NCBI GenBank assembly: GCA_016710435.1
Contig: JADJVV010000009.1
Location: 1 to 17,925 of the forward strand
DNA from: Hyphomicrobiales bacterium
GTDB lineage: Bacteria; Pseudomonadota; Alphaproteobacteria; Rhizobiales; Aestuariivirgaceae
Direction of reading: 5' to 3'
Length of the DNA: 17,925 nucleotides
The notes under the pieces are model-generated. The model saw only the letters and a list, made by a program, of their open reading frames with translations, ran no database searches and had not been told where the DNA came from. This document shows, one piece after another, positions 6,826 to 12,103 of the stretch. The translations under genes were made by a program, and so were the position numbers. How positions within the stretch are numbered: position 1 is the stretch's first letter; each line of letters begins with the position of its first letter.

Positions 6826-7443
6826 TTAGTACAGCGGCTTCGGTCCAGATGATTCGTCGATGGCCGTCGTTTTGGCTTCGCGTGGTGGGCAAGTACCGCC
6901 AGACGCTTCAATGGCCTCGCGCTTCTTGGAATCCATGCACAGTCGAGCAACGGCAGCCGAGTGTAGGCCCAGAGCATGCAGCACCTTGGCGTCTTCGCGG
7001 GCGTTGCATGGCTCACTTTCAATCGTTGCGCCGATACCAGCCGAGAAAATCCCGTTACCGAACGATCCGCTTGCAGATCCGTTGCAGGAAATGCCGCTCG
7101 CTGTCAAAGCGATTGACGGCGCATACGGTGCGGGTTTGGTTTCGTCGTTATTGCTGACGCTGACGATAGCCTGTCCTGCTACGTTGCCAGAGGTCCGGAT
7201 AGACGAATTGCCGGACTTACTGATGCGGGAATTTCCGGAGCCCGTGACCGCCGACGTTGTAGTGGGCTTTATGGTGGTATTGACCTCGGGCTTGACCGAT
7301 ATCGACGACCCGAATGCAACTCCACTCACGGCGACCGCAGCCGCCTTTGTGTTGCTGACAGGGGCGGGGTTGGCGTCATGCCCGGTAGCAAACGAGGGTG
7401 ACGCCAACAGGGCCAACGATGTTGCAACGATGCTGAGTTTCAT
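6826..7443 (-). CDS. Secreted/periplasmic four-cysteine phage protein
   Basis: First gene of the leftward operon, start ATG 7443 with GGAGAG. Residues 1-20 form a clear signal peptide (MKLSIVATSLALLASPSFA, cut before TGHD). The next 100 residues are Ser/Thr/Ala/Gly-rich and probably extended (SGNSRISKSGNSSIRTSGNV). A conserved C-terminal domain follows: ISCNGSASG, then CNAREDAKVLHALGLHSAAV, ARLCMDSKKREAIEASGG and TCP. Its four cysteines (CNG, CNARED, LCMD, TCP) would form two disulfides in the periplasm. I recognise this domain from many podovirus and Burkholderia-type phage genomes, usually unnamed. An envelope role such as superinfection exclusion is possible but is inference. Length 205 residues, unbroken. 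Confidence 0.75.
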   Translation of the reverse strand: MKLSIVATSLALLASPSFATGHDANPAPVSNTKAAAVAVSGVAFGSSISVKPEVNTTIKPTTTSAVTGSGNSRISKSGNSSIRTSGNVAGQAIVSVSNNDETKPAPYAPSIALTASGISCNGSASGSFGNGIFSAGIGATIESEPCNAREDAKVLHALGLHSAAVARLCMDSKKREAIEASGGTCPPREAKTTAIDESSGPKPLY

Positions 7444-7472
7444 GAATCTCTCCGGTCAGTTGTTGATGAGTC

Positions 7473-7501
7473 ATCCTAGCAACAAAAAAAAGTTTGCGCA
7501 A
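7473..7501 (-). promoter_or_regulatory. Leftward early promoter
   Basis: On the minus strand, TTGCGC (plus 7496-7501) is followed by a 17-nt spacer and TAGGAT (plus 7473-7478), a good sigma-70 layout. Transcription would start near 7466, leaving a short leader of about 23 nt with the GGAGAG ribosome site before the ATG at 7443. The -35 box is one arm of the palindrome at 7496-7511. Confidence 0.6.
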
Positions 7502-7511
7502 GATATTGCGC
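7496..7511. promoter_or_regulatory. Candidate operator shared by two divergent promoters
   Basis: GCGCAAGATATTGCGC is a perfect 6-bp inverted repeat around GATA. Each arm is also the -35 box of one of the two divergent promoters, so a bound dimer would block both. The small HTH protein encoded next to it is the obvious candidate ligand. Size and position resemble a lambdoid operator. Confidence 0.6.
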
Positions 7512-7534
7512 GCATATTTTTCCGGTGCTAGTAT
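7506..7534 (+). promoter_or_regulatory. Rightward promoter giving a leaderless message
   Basis: TTGCGC (7506-7511), a 17-nt spacer and TAGTAT (7529-7534) form a sigma-70 promoter. The ATG of the HTH gene is at 7541, about where transcription should begin, and there is no Shine-Dalgarno sequence, so the message is probably leaderless, as for lambda cI from PRM. Confidence 0.6.
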
Positions 7535-7540
7535 TCGGAC

Positions 7541-7726
7541 ATGGAATCAGACATCACATTTGTCAGCCGGCGGCTAGCCGCGGACACTCGCAGTCTGGCG
7601 AAGATTGCGATGGACGCTAAGATCGGGCGTAGTTGGCTCGAAAAGTTTGCCCGCGGAGACATTCCGAATCCGGGCTATCTAACCGTGGCGCACATGGCGA
7701 GGTATTACCGCCGACTGGGCAAATGA
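7541..7726 (+). CDS. Small HTH regulator (Cro/repressor-like)
   Basis: Sixty-one residues: MESDITFVSRRLAADTRSLA, then KIAMDAKIGRSWLEKFARGD and IPNPGYLTVAHMARYYRRLG. The LAKIAMDAKIGRSWLEKFARG stretch is a helix-turn-helix of the type in which the second helix is GxSWLxKFxxG followed by PNPG, common in small phage repressors and Cro-like proteins. It lacks the peptidase or dimerisation domain of a CI repressor, so a Cro-like or minimal-repressor role is most likely. It probably binds the palindrome at 7496-7511 and so regulates itself and the leftward operon. Translation seems leaderless. Its stop overlaps the next start. Confidence 0.8.
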   Translation: MESDITFVSRRLAADTRSLAKIAMDAKIGRSWLEKFARGDIPNPGYLTVAHMARYYRRLGK

Positions 7727-7923
7727 TGGCATTGACTTATGACTATTCCAGATGCGCAGGGACAACGCACCCGACATGCCGATTTTGCAGGCGTCGGGAG
7801 ACCAGGCCCGATCCGTGGCAAAGCTGGATGTCGCCGCCGATTAACACACTAACCGGCGAGTGCGGCAGCTTTATCGAGCCGGCATCTATTCGGCACAGTA
7901 ACAACACGACGCCTAACGTCTGA
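7723..7923 (+). CDS. Zinc-ribbon miniprotein ending in an attC-like site
   Basis: Two start codons in tandem (7723 and 7726) overlap the stop of the HTH gene (ATGA), giving coupled translation. The product is MMALTYDYSRCAGTTHPTCR, FCRRRETRPDPWQSWMSPPI, then GECGSFIEPASI and RHSNNTTPNV. Cysteines in RCAG, TCRFC and ECG form a likely four-Cys zinc site; CxxC followed by RRE and QSW is a pattern seen in small phage proteins. The last codons (PNV and stop) are part of the attC-like element at 7911-7979, so the C-terminal tail may be foreign to the original protein. Function unknown; the position beside the switch suggests a regulatory or takeover role. Confidence 0.65.
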   Translation: MMALTYDYSRCAGTTHPTCRFCRRRETRPDPWQSWMSPPINTLTGECGSFIEPASIRHSNNTTPNV

Positions 7924-7979
7924 GTTGAGCGGGATTCGCCGGCCTTATGGCGAAGCTCCGCTCGAACGATGGGTTAGCG
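7911..7979 (+). other. Integron attC-like recombination site
   Basis: The element begins GCCTAAC (R'' box, 7911-7917) and ends GTTAGCG (R' box, 7973-7979, cut expected after the G). Between them lie GTCTGAGTTGAGCGG and CCGCTCGAACGA, the usual L'' and L' half-sites, and a central hairpin TTCGCC (7935-7940) with GGCGAA (7949-7954). GAGCGG/CCGCTC (7927-7932, 7958-7963) extends the stem, with an unpaired extra G. Length (69 nt), box order and stem symmetry match attC sites of beta-proteobacterial integrons. R' departs from the canonical GTTRRRY at the third variable base. Confidence 0.65.
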
Positions 7980-8020
7980 GGCTGCCCACAACTAGCTCGC
8001 AACGTGAAGGAGAACTCCGA

Positions 8021-8326
8021 ATGAAAGTAAAACTGGCTGAAGCGCTGTTGCGGCGCAAGGAACTGCAAGGCAAAGTTGATGTGCTGAAGCAGATCAAGGA
8101 CAAGGACTTGTTTGAGGTGAAGGCACAGCGTAAGCAGGTGACGGACAGCATTGACGATGTGATTGCCCAGGTGCCGAAACTCACGGCATCGCAGGTGACG
8201 CAAGAGTACGACTGGCACGCCAGGCAGCTGCGGCTGGTGGATGCCGCCATTCAACAAGCGAACTGGACGTGCGAAATTGAAGTGCATGACGATTCGATGG
8301 GTGATTACGTGGCGAAGTCTGCGTAG
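8021..8326 (+). CDS. Coiled-coil protein (DIP1984/DUF6847-like)
   Basis: An ATG at 8021 follows GAAGGAGAA, so the upstream extension of this frame to 7925 is not used. The 101-residue product is MKVKLAEALLRRKELQGKVD, VLKQIKDKDLFEVKAQRKQV, SIDDVIAQVPKLTASQVTQE, YDWHARQLRLVDAAIQQANW and an acidic tail IEVHDDSMGDYVAKSA. The opening KLAEALLRRKELQ and the closing VDAAIQQANW, joined by two long helices, resemble the DIP1984-type family of small coiled-coil proteins, found in phage and mobile DNA, without known activity. It lies directly after the attC-like site with its own ribosome site, as gene-cassette ORFs do. The alternative is an ordinary phage gene that happens to follow that site. Confidence 0.65.
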   Translation: MKVKLAEALLRRKELQGKVDVLKQIKDKDLFEVKAQRKQVTDSIDDVIAQVPKLTASQVTQEYDWHARQLRLVDAAIQQANWTCEIEVHDDSMGDYVAKSA

Positions 8327-8334
8327 TTGTGAGA

Positions 8335-8360
8335 GTTGGCGGGCTTAAGAAGGTAGCCGC
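8335..8360 (+). repeat. Left arm of 26-bp inverted repeat
   Basis: GTTGGCGGGCTTAAGAAGGT followed by AGCCGC. It matches the reverse complement of 8575-8600 at 23 of 26 positions (20 of the inner 22). Its first ten bases also resemble 7973-7982 (GTTAGCGGGC). Confidence 0.8.
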
Positions 8361-8442
8361 TGCGTTTGTGGAAAAGGCTTGCTCCGTGCCTCAAACGGTA
8401 GGTGTTGCGCGACATCGTAGCTAACCCTGTGAATCAGGAACA

Positions 8443-8511
8443 ATGGCGTCTCGCCGGATGACTCTAAAGCCGGGGAATTCCGAATACCTGAACAGTGAAC
8501 GGCGAACGTAA
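8443..8511 (+). CDS. Possible 22-residue ORF in the inverted-repeat interval
   Basis: An ATG at 8443 with AGGAAC upstream encodes MASRRMTLKPGNSEYLNSER then RT. It ends 3 nt before the next short ORF. Other short frames cross it, for example LRDIVANPVNQEQWRLAG ending at 8460, so the whole interval 8329-8630 may be a single frame-broken gene rather than several tiny ones. Confidence 0.2.
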   Translation: MASRRMTLKPGNSEYLNSERRT

Positions 8512-8513
8512 GC

Positions 8514-8630
8514 ATGACCGACTGGATGAACACGATAACCGAGACTTTGATATTTCCGACTAACCAGCCACAGGGCGGCTACCGCCTTAAGCCCGCTAAC
8601 CCGGCGGTGCGCACCACGGACAGCAATTGA
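8514..8630 (+). CDS. Possible 38-residue ORF crossing the right inverted repeat
   Basis: The frame from an ATG at 8514 reads MTDWMNTITETLIFPTNQPQ, GGYRLKPANPAVRTTDSN. The codons for GGYRLKPAN are the right arm of the inverted repeat, which makes coding use less certain. No ribosome site is evident. No family recognised. Confidence 0.25.
   Translation: MTDWMNTITETLIFPTNQPQGGYRLKPANPAVRTTDSN
8575..8600 (-). repeat. Right arm of 26-bp inverted repeat
   Basis: The minus strand reads GTTAGCGGGCTTAAGGCGGT then AGCCGC, the partner of 8335-8360. The arms enclose 214 bp. No target-site duplication is visible, and no transposase gene lies between the arms. Confidence 0.8.
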
Positions 8631-8662
8631 GAGCGATGAATTACAATGATTGACCCCCCTTC

Positions 8663-8727
8663 GCCCGCGTGCGTCCTTCCCCCCTACCGCTCCTCCCTCC
8701 CGGTAGTGGCGCACGCGGGCACCTTTT
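8663..8727 (+). terminator. Strong hairpin followed by T run
   Basis: GCCCGCGTGCG (8663-8673) pairs perfectly with CGCACGCGGGC (8710-8720); inside it, CTACCG (8684-8689) pairs with CGGTAG (8701-8706). The outer stem is followed by ACCTTTTC. It fits a rho-independent terminator for the rightward transcript of the switch region, though the loop side is long and the T run short. Confidence 0.55.
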
Positions 8728-8731
8728 CAAT

Positions 8732-8812
8732 GCCGCGCCTGTTCTGCGTCGCTGAGCAGCTTCCGCAGAATGTAGTGATAAGTTACCTTTCCTTATCGTC
8801 CAAAGGCGCGGC
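8732..8812. ncRNA. Candidate three-way-junction structured RNA
   Basis: Three nested or adjacent stems are perfect: P1 GCCGCGCCT (8732-8740) with AGGCGCGGC (8804-8812); P2 TTCTGCG (8742-8748) with CGCAGAA (8764-8770), containing GCT/AGC inside; P3 GATAAG (8777-8782) with CTTATC (8792-8797). No convincing ORF covers the area. It lies between the terminator-like hairpin and the poly-G run. The strand is not determined, because the stems work for either. It lacks tRNA features (no T-arm GTTC, no CCA). Confidence 0.4.
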
Positions 8813-8833
8813 GCCCTAACACAGAAACGGATT

Positions 8834-8869
<36 letters not shown>

Positions 8870-8875
8870 CTGAAA

Positions 8876-9274
8876 GTGAAACAACAAGGAAGAGCCCCAG
8901 CTCCACCAATCGCGTTTTCGCCATACGTCCCCATTTCAATTGCCGATCAACTGGCGGCGATGAATTCGAGCGACACGCTCGAGTCGCGCGCCAGGCGCCT
9001 ACTCTGCGGGAAAAAGCCGCCTCCGTTACGAATTTCCCCGAAGTGGACTTCGAGCGAAGACCTGATTCCTCTAATTTTGTCTGATCTGGCAGGGCGATCC
9101 GAGGCGGCCCGCACGCGAGAAGTATGGAGGGCGATAGGCGATGACAAATCCCCGGTTTGGAAGGTTCACGACGCCCTTCTGGCGCTAATGCGGGAGGGGA
9201 CGATAACCGGACGGATGGTAAAGTCGAGGTCTGGTCCGGCTTGGGTATTTAAGGCAAAGGCCGGCTTGCCATGA
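8876..9274 (+). CDS. Hypothetical protein, possible winged helix
   Basis: A GTG at 8876 gives 132 residues; a later ATG at 8960 (MNSSDTLESRARRLLCGK) would give 104 and keeps the folded part. The first 28 residues after the GTG (GRAPAPPIAFSPYVP) are Pro-rich and directly follow the poly-G run, so the true N-terminus is uncertain. The body, WTSSEDLIPLILSDLAGRSE then TREVWRAIGDDKSPVWKVHD and ALLALMREGTITGRMVKSRS, ending GPAWVFKAK, has the helix-helix-beta-wing rhythm of a small winged-helix domain. It overlaps the next gene by ATGA. I do not recognise a family. Confidence 0.55.
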   Translation: MKQQGRAPAPPIAFSPYVPISIADQLAAMNSSDTLESRARRLLCGKKPPPLRISPKWTSSEDLIPLILSDLAGRSEAARTREVWRAIGDDKSPVWKVHDALLALMREGTITGRMVKSRSGPAWVFKAKAGLP

Positions 9275-9495
9275 TTGAGTGCGGGCCGATTCGGCAGACT
9301 GACCCTATCGAGGTAGCAGGCGGCGTAAAGGCGGCGATTCCGGAGATCGAAGTCGGCCAGTCCAGAGACTTCTACGGCCCGCCGCGAGAGCTACACAATT
9401 TGCGCAAGCGCACTCACTGGTACGGTACGCAGTGGGGCCGAGTCTTTCGGACCCGCACTGGCGACGGCCGGCTGATTGTTAGCCGCGTGGCTTAA
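9271..9495 (+). CDS. Small hypothetical basic protein
   Basis: Seventy-four residues starting in the ATGA overlap with the previous gene. It reads MIECGPIRQTDPIEVAGGVK, AAIPEIEVGQSRDFYGPPRE, LHNLRKRTHWYGTQWGRVFR and TRTGDGRLIVSRVA. The second half is basic and aromatic and ends in a short beta-hairpin-like stretch, suggesting a nucleic-acid-binding mini-domain. No known family. Its TAA lies in the first of two CTTAACAA repeats. Confidence 0.55.
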   Translation: MIECGPIRQTDPIEVAGGVKAAIPEIEVGQSRDFYGPPRELHNLRKRTHWYGTQWGRVFRTRTGDGRLIVSRVA

Positions 9496-9528
9496 CAAAG
9501 CGCTTAACAATCGGGTATTTGCTAAGCC
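9489..9528 (+). promoter_or_regulatory. Direct repeats CTTAACAA and flanking inverted GGCTTA/TAAGCC
   Basis: CTTAACAA occurs at 9491-9498 and 9503-9510, 12 bp apart, about one helical turn, so they face the same side of the DNA. GGCTTA (9489-9494) and TAAGCC (9523-9528) bound the element. It sits just before the promoter at 9536-9564 and could be an activator or repressor site. Confidence 0.35.
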
Positions 9529-9535
9529 TATCTGC

Positions 9536-9564
9536 TTGATTTTCTGTTTCTGATGCGGCACAAT
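9536..9564 (+). promoter_or_regulatory. Candidate promoter for the replication genes
   Basis: TTGATT (9536-9541), a 17-nt spacer and CACAAT (9559-9564) give a moderate sigma-70 match. The ATG at 9571 is where transcription would start, and no Shine-Dalgarno sequence precedes it, so this too may be a leaderless message. Confidence 0.4.
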
Positions 9565-9570
9565 TAAGCA

Positions 9571-9765
9571 ATGGAAAAAATCAAACGATCAGACGCAATC
9601 GCGCTCGGTCTCCGCAAGTACTTTACCGGGAAGCCGTGCAAGCATGGACACATTGCAGATCGATGGACTGATACGTCGAACTGCACTGTTTGCACTGCAG
9701 ATCGTGTGAATAGGTCCAGGGAAGAAATCAAGCGTATTCGTGAATCTATCGAAGCGGTGCGCTGA
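9571..9765 (+). CDS. Small zinc protein, CxxGH/CxxC type
   Basis: Sixty-four residues: MEKIKRSDAIALGLRKYFTG, KPCKHGHIADRWTDTSNCTV, CTADRVNRSREEIKRIRESI, EAVR. The YFTGKPCxxGH motif followed by NCxxC is a recurring zinc-binding module in phage proteins, also seen fused to HNH or Vsr-type nucleases; here it stands alone with a basic helical tail. It directly precedes the replication initiator (TGATG overlap), so a DNA- or RNA-binding role in early replication is plausible. The likely leaderless start is supported by the lack of a ribosome site. Confidence 0.65.
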   Translation: MEKIKRSDAIALGLRKYFTGKPCKHGHIADRWTDTSNCTVCTADRVNRSREEIKRIRESIEAVR

Positions 9766-10616
9766 TGGCTCGTTCTCGAAACATCAAGCCAGGGTTTTTT
9801 AGGAATGCGGAACTCGTCGAACTTCCATTTGAGACCCGACTTCTATTTCCCGGGCTGTGGATGCTCGCAGATCGTGAGGGACGGCTAGAAGACCGCCCAA
9901 AGCAAATCAAGATGGAAATCTTTCCAGCGGATTCTGTTGATGTAGATCAACTTCTACAACAATTGCACAACGCCGGTTTGATTTGCAGGTACATCGTTGA
10001 TGGAAAACGATTTTTGCAAGTTCTAAAGTTCTCGAAACATCAACAGCCACACCATCGGGAGCCACCTAGTGTTATCCCGGAATGCCCAGACAAGACAGAG
10101 GAAAGCCCGGGGCAAGCCCAGGGCGAAGCACAACCTAGGTCGGTGCCAGCCGCGCTGATTCCTGATATCCTGATTCCTGATATCCTGATTCCTGATTCCA
10201 GCAGAACCCCCTCTTCGCTGACGGGCAGTGAGATATCAACCAAGGCCACCTCAACTGATCGCGACGGGGCTGCGCCCGAAAAAAATGAACGCCGCAGAAC
10301 CAAGTCGAAGGGAACACAACTCCCTGACACATTCTCGCCTACCGAAGCACACATGGAACTCGCTGCTCAGCTTGGCGTGCAGATCAGCGAAGAGCTTCCG
10401 GCGTTTCTCGATTTCCACGCATCGAAGGGAACCGTTTTCAAGGACTGGAACCGAGGCTTTTGTACCTGGCTCAGAAACGCGAGAAAGTTCAATGGAGGAA
10501 AAAATGGAAGACGGCACGAAAGCACAGCAGACCGACGTGCAGCCTATCTCGCAGAACTCTGCTCCCCCCGCACGACTGCGGGAACTATCGACGGAACGGC
10601 AGAGCGCTTGGATTGA
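9765..10616 (+). CDS. Phage replication initiator (lambda O-like)
   Basis: The 283-residue product begins MARSRNIKPGFFRNAELVEL, then PFETRLLFPGLWMLADREGR and LEDRPKQIKMEIFPADSVDV, a winged-helix domain found in phage replisome organisers. A Pro/Ser-rich linker follows with PDILIPDILIPDS repeats, encoded by the tandem DNA repeats at 10155-10199. The C-terminal domain, LPAFLDFHASKGTVFKDWNR then GFCTWLRNARKFNGG, is the DnaT/O-type region expected to contact the helicase loader and DNA. Initiators of this type bind iterons inside their own gene and load the host helicase with the P-like protein encoded next. The TGATG start ties it to the upstream gene. Domain assignment is from recognised patterns; the function is well supported by context. 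Confidence 0.8.
   Translation: MARSRNIKPGFFRNAELVELPFETRLLFPGLWMLADREGRLEDRPKQIKMEIFPADSVDVDQLLQQLHNAGLICRYIVDGKRFLQVLKFSKHQQPHHREPPSVIPECPDKTEESPGQAQGEAQPRSVPAALIPDILIPDILIPDSSRTPSSLTGSEISTKATSTDRDGAAPEKNERRRTKSKGTQLPDTFSPTEAHMELAAQLGVQISEELPAFLDFHASKGTVFKDWNRGFCTWLRNARKFNGGKNGRRHESTADRRAAYLAELCSPRTTAGTIDGTAERLD
10155..10199 (+). repeat. Three tandem 15-bp iteron-like repeats (candidate replication origin)
   Basis: CTGATTCCTGATATC occurs twice in tandem (10155-10169, 10170-10184), then a variant CTGATTCCTGATTCC (10185-10199). They lie in the middle of the initiator gene, where lambda and its relatives have ori iterons in gene O. Being 15 bp, the repeats keep the reading frame and encode (L)IPDI repeats. 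Confidence 0.6.
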
Positions 10617-11115
10617 TGCCTTGTTTGCCAAGCTCGGGCGAATGTACGGAACCACGTTCGCAAACCTATGGGGAGGCATTCCTTTGCCGGAGCTAAAGGC
10701 CGAATGGCAGTCTTCGCTAGCGGCCTATACTGGTCCGCAGATCGCTTGGGCGCTTGGTGCCGTGGGGCGGGAGTGCGATGTCGCTCCGACATTGCCTAGG
10801 TTCGCCCGTTATTGCGCTCAAGCACCGCGACCGGAAGCGCCTGTTGCTCCGACAGAGACGGCTCCGATCAGTCCGGCAGTGAAGGAAAAGATCGAGAAGG
10901 CCGTTGCGAAGAAGTCTGATTCTCTCGATCAACGGGCTGGATGGGCCGTTAAGGTGCTGTCCAGAATTGCACACGGGGAAATCATGCCGATGATTTGCGA
11001 GACAAACGCAATCGAGGCGCTTACCAATCTCGATGCGCGGCACCTAGCGCCGGCTGAGTACGTTGCTTTGAACAAATCCGTATGGCTCAAGAAGATGGAG
11101 AAATCTAGGATATGA
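10504..11115 (+). CDS. Helicase loader-like replication protein (lambda P-like)
   Basis: The start is taken at the ATG at 10504, preceded by GGAGG at ideal spacing inside the 3' end of the initiator gene; the frame extends upstream to 10228 only as overlap. Product of 203 residues: ARLRELSTERQSAWIDALFA, KLGRMYGTTFANLWGGIPLP, then ELKAEWQSSLAAYTGPQIAW, ALGAVGRECDVAPTLPRFAR and YCAQAP. The WxxxLxxYTxxQIxxAL and PTLPxFxxxC patterns are typical of phage P-type loaders that bring the host DnaB helicase to the initiator. The C-terminal part (VKEKIEKAVAKKSDSLDQRA) is helical. The stop overlaps the next start (ATGA). Confidence 0.75.
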   Translation: MEDGTKAQQTDVQPISQNSAPPARLRELSTERQSAWIDALFAKLGRMYGTTFANLWGGIPLPELKAEWQSSLAAYTGPQIAWALGAVGRECDVAPTLPRFARYCAQAPRPEAPVAPTETAPISPAVKEKIEKAVAKKSDSLDQRAGWAVKVLSRIAHGEIMPMICETNAIEALTNLDARHLAPAEYVALNKSVWLKKMEKSRI

Positions 11116-11339
11116 CCATCCGCAAGCCCAACATGCGTCGCAACCATACCGGCTGTGTGGTCGGCGAGCAACACCACAGAGCGAAGCTCAGCGATGCCCA
11201 GGTGGCACAGATGCGCGAGGCTTACGCTATCGGAAAAGCGCAGAGCGGGAATCGATTCGGCTATGGGACTCTCGCGGCCCGTTTCGGCTGCGGCGCGAGC
11301 ACGGCGCGCGATATTTGCACGTATCGGACGAGACCTTGA
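11112..11339 (+). CDS. Small HTH DNA-binding protein, copy A
   Basis: Seventy-five residues: MTIRKPNMRRNHTGCVVGEQ, HHRAKLSDAQVAQMREAYAI, GKAQSGNRFGYGTLAARFGC, GASTARDICTYRTRP. The GExHxRAKLSDAQVAxMR opening followed by a tri-helical YGTLAARFGCGASTARDI unit is the DNA-binding module that phage HNH homing endonucleases carry beside their nuclease domain; here the nuclease is absent. It shares the layout GE-H-RA-LxDxxV, GY, YRTR with the protein at 12551-12811, so the two are probably related. A role in regulating the replication or late genes is plausible. Confidence 0.6.
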   Translation: MTIRKPNMRRNHTGCVVGEQHHRAKLSDAQVAQMREAYAIGKAQSGNRFGYGTLAARFGCGASTARDICTYRTRP

Positions 11340-11463
11340 TGCACAAAACACGGTGTTTCCAGATCTCGCAAAAGATACGATACGCTGGGAGCTATCTCGG
11401 CTGCTGTCTGCTGAGGCGGTAACGGTTCAAGAGACGATACACGGACGGAGGTACATAGCGTGA
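11340..11463 (+). CDS. Very small protein, frameshifted at start
   Basis: The protein-like frame reads VFPDLAKDTIRWELSRLLSA, EAVTVQETIHGRRYIA and ends with a TGA that overlaps the next GTG (GTGA). An ATG at 11340 in another frame (MHKTR) starts right after the previous stop; one added base near 11352 would give a 41-residue protein. It is amphipathic and could be a single helix-turn-strand unit. Function unknown. Confidence 0.4.
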
Positions 11464-11816
11464 GACCAGAACTGCAAGAAGGCGAAATCTATGCGGGCAT
11501 CGTGCTCGGCAAGGATGGCGACAAGGATCATCACCTGATCGTGCTGCCAGGCGCTGCCAATGACCTCACCTGGAAGAAAGCCGTCGAGTGGGCCACCGAG
11601 CGGGGCGGCGAACTGCCAACCCGGCGCGAGCAGGCCATTTTGTACGGAAACCTTCCGGAGTCCTTCGAAAAGGATTGGTATTGGTCAGCCGAGCAGCACG
11701 CCTCCTACTCTGACTATGCCTGGTTTCAGTACTTCCACTACGGCAACCAGGATTACAGCATCAAGGACCTCAAGCTCCGGGTCCGCGCCGTCCGCAGGGT
11801 AGCGATTGAGCCATGA
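11460..11816 (+). CDS. DUF1566-like phage protein
   Basis: A GTG at 11460 after GGAGG gives 118 residues: MRPELQEGEIYAGIVLGKDG, DKDHHLIVLPGAANDLTWKK, AVEWATERGGELPTRREQAI, LYGNLPESFEKDWYWSAEQH and ending KLRVRAVRRVAIEP. The WxxAxxWAxxxGGELPTRxEQ block, the WYWSxEQH block and the RVRAVRR ending match the DUF1566 (Lcl C-terminal) domain, a C-type-lectin-like fold common in phage accessory proteins. No catalytic role is known. The stop overlaps the next start (ATGA). Confidence 0.75.
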   Translation: MRPELQEGEIYAGIVLGKDGDKDHHLIVLPGAANDLTWKKAVEWATERGGELPTRREQAILYGNLPESFEKDWYWSAEQHASYSDYAWFQYFHYGNQDYSIKDLKLRVRAVRRVAIEP

Positions 11817-12100
11817 GCATGGATGAAATCGACAACGAGCTTTTCGAGGAGCGAGCGGCGATCATGGAATACGACGGCGGGCTATCACGCGAAGAGGCCG
11901 AGTACAAAGCCCGGATCGAGGTTGAGGCGAAACGCCACGCATGCGAGGTCAAATACGTGCTCGCCCTTGAGAACGCCGAAAAGGCCGCCTATTTCGATCT
12001 CTGCCGGAAACGCCGGGGCGATGCGGCGACTGAAAAACTACGGGATGACGTGATCGAGGCGTACCGGGCGGCGGCAGCGGCTGGACACATGGAGGATTAG
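11813..12100 (+). CDS. Small acidic helical phage protein
   Basis: Ninety-five residues: MSMDEIDNELFEERAAIMEY, DGGLSREEAEYKARIEVEAK, RHACEVKYVLALENAEKAAY, FDLCRKRRGDAATEKLRDDV and IEAYRAAAAAGHMED. The ERAAIMEYDGGLSREEAE segment is a common phage signature, and the second half (CEVKYVLAL with RKRRGDAATEKLRDDV) resembles small unnamed phage proteins. All helical, strongly charged. Starts in an ATGA overlap; the next gene follows 3 nt after the stop. Function unknown. Confidence 0.6.
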   Translation: MSMDEIDNELFEERAAIMEYDGGLSREEAEYKARIEVEAKRHACEVKYVLALENAEKAAYFDLCRKRRGDAATEKLRDDVIEAYRAAAAAGHMED

Positions 12101-12103
12101 GGT

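Noticed and set aside
8732..8812. tRNA gene
   Set aside because: The stems form a three-way junction but there is no T-arm, no anticodon-loop pattern and wrong stem lengths.
10228..10503. Upstream 92-codon extension of the helicase-loader frame
   Set aside because: It overlaps the initiator gene in another frame; the GGAGG before 10504 marks the real start.
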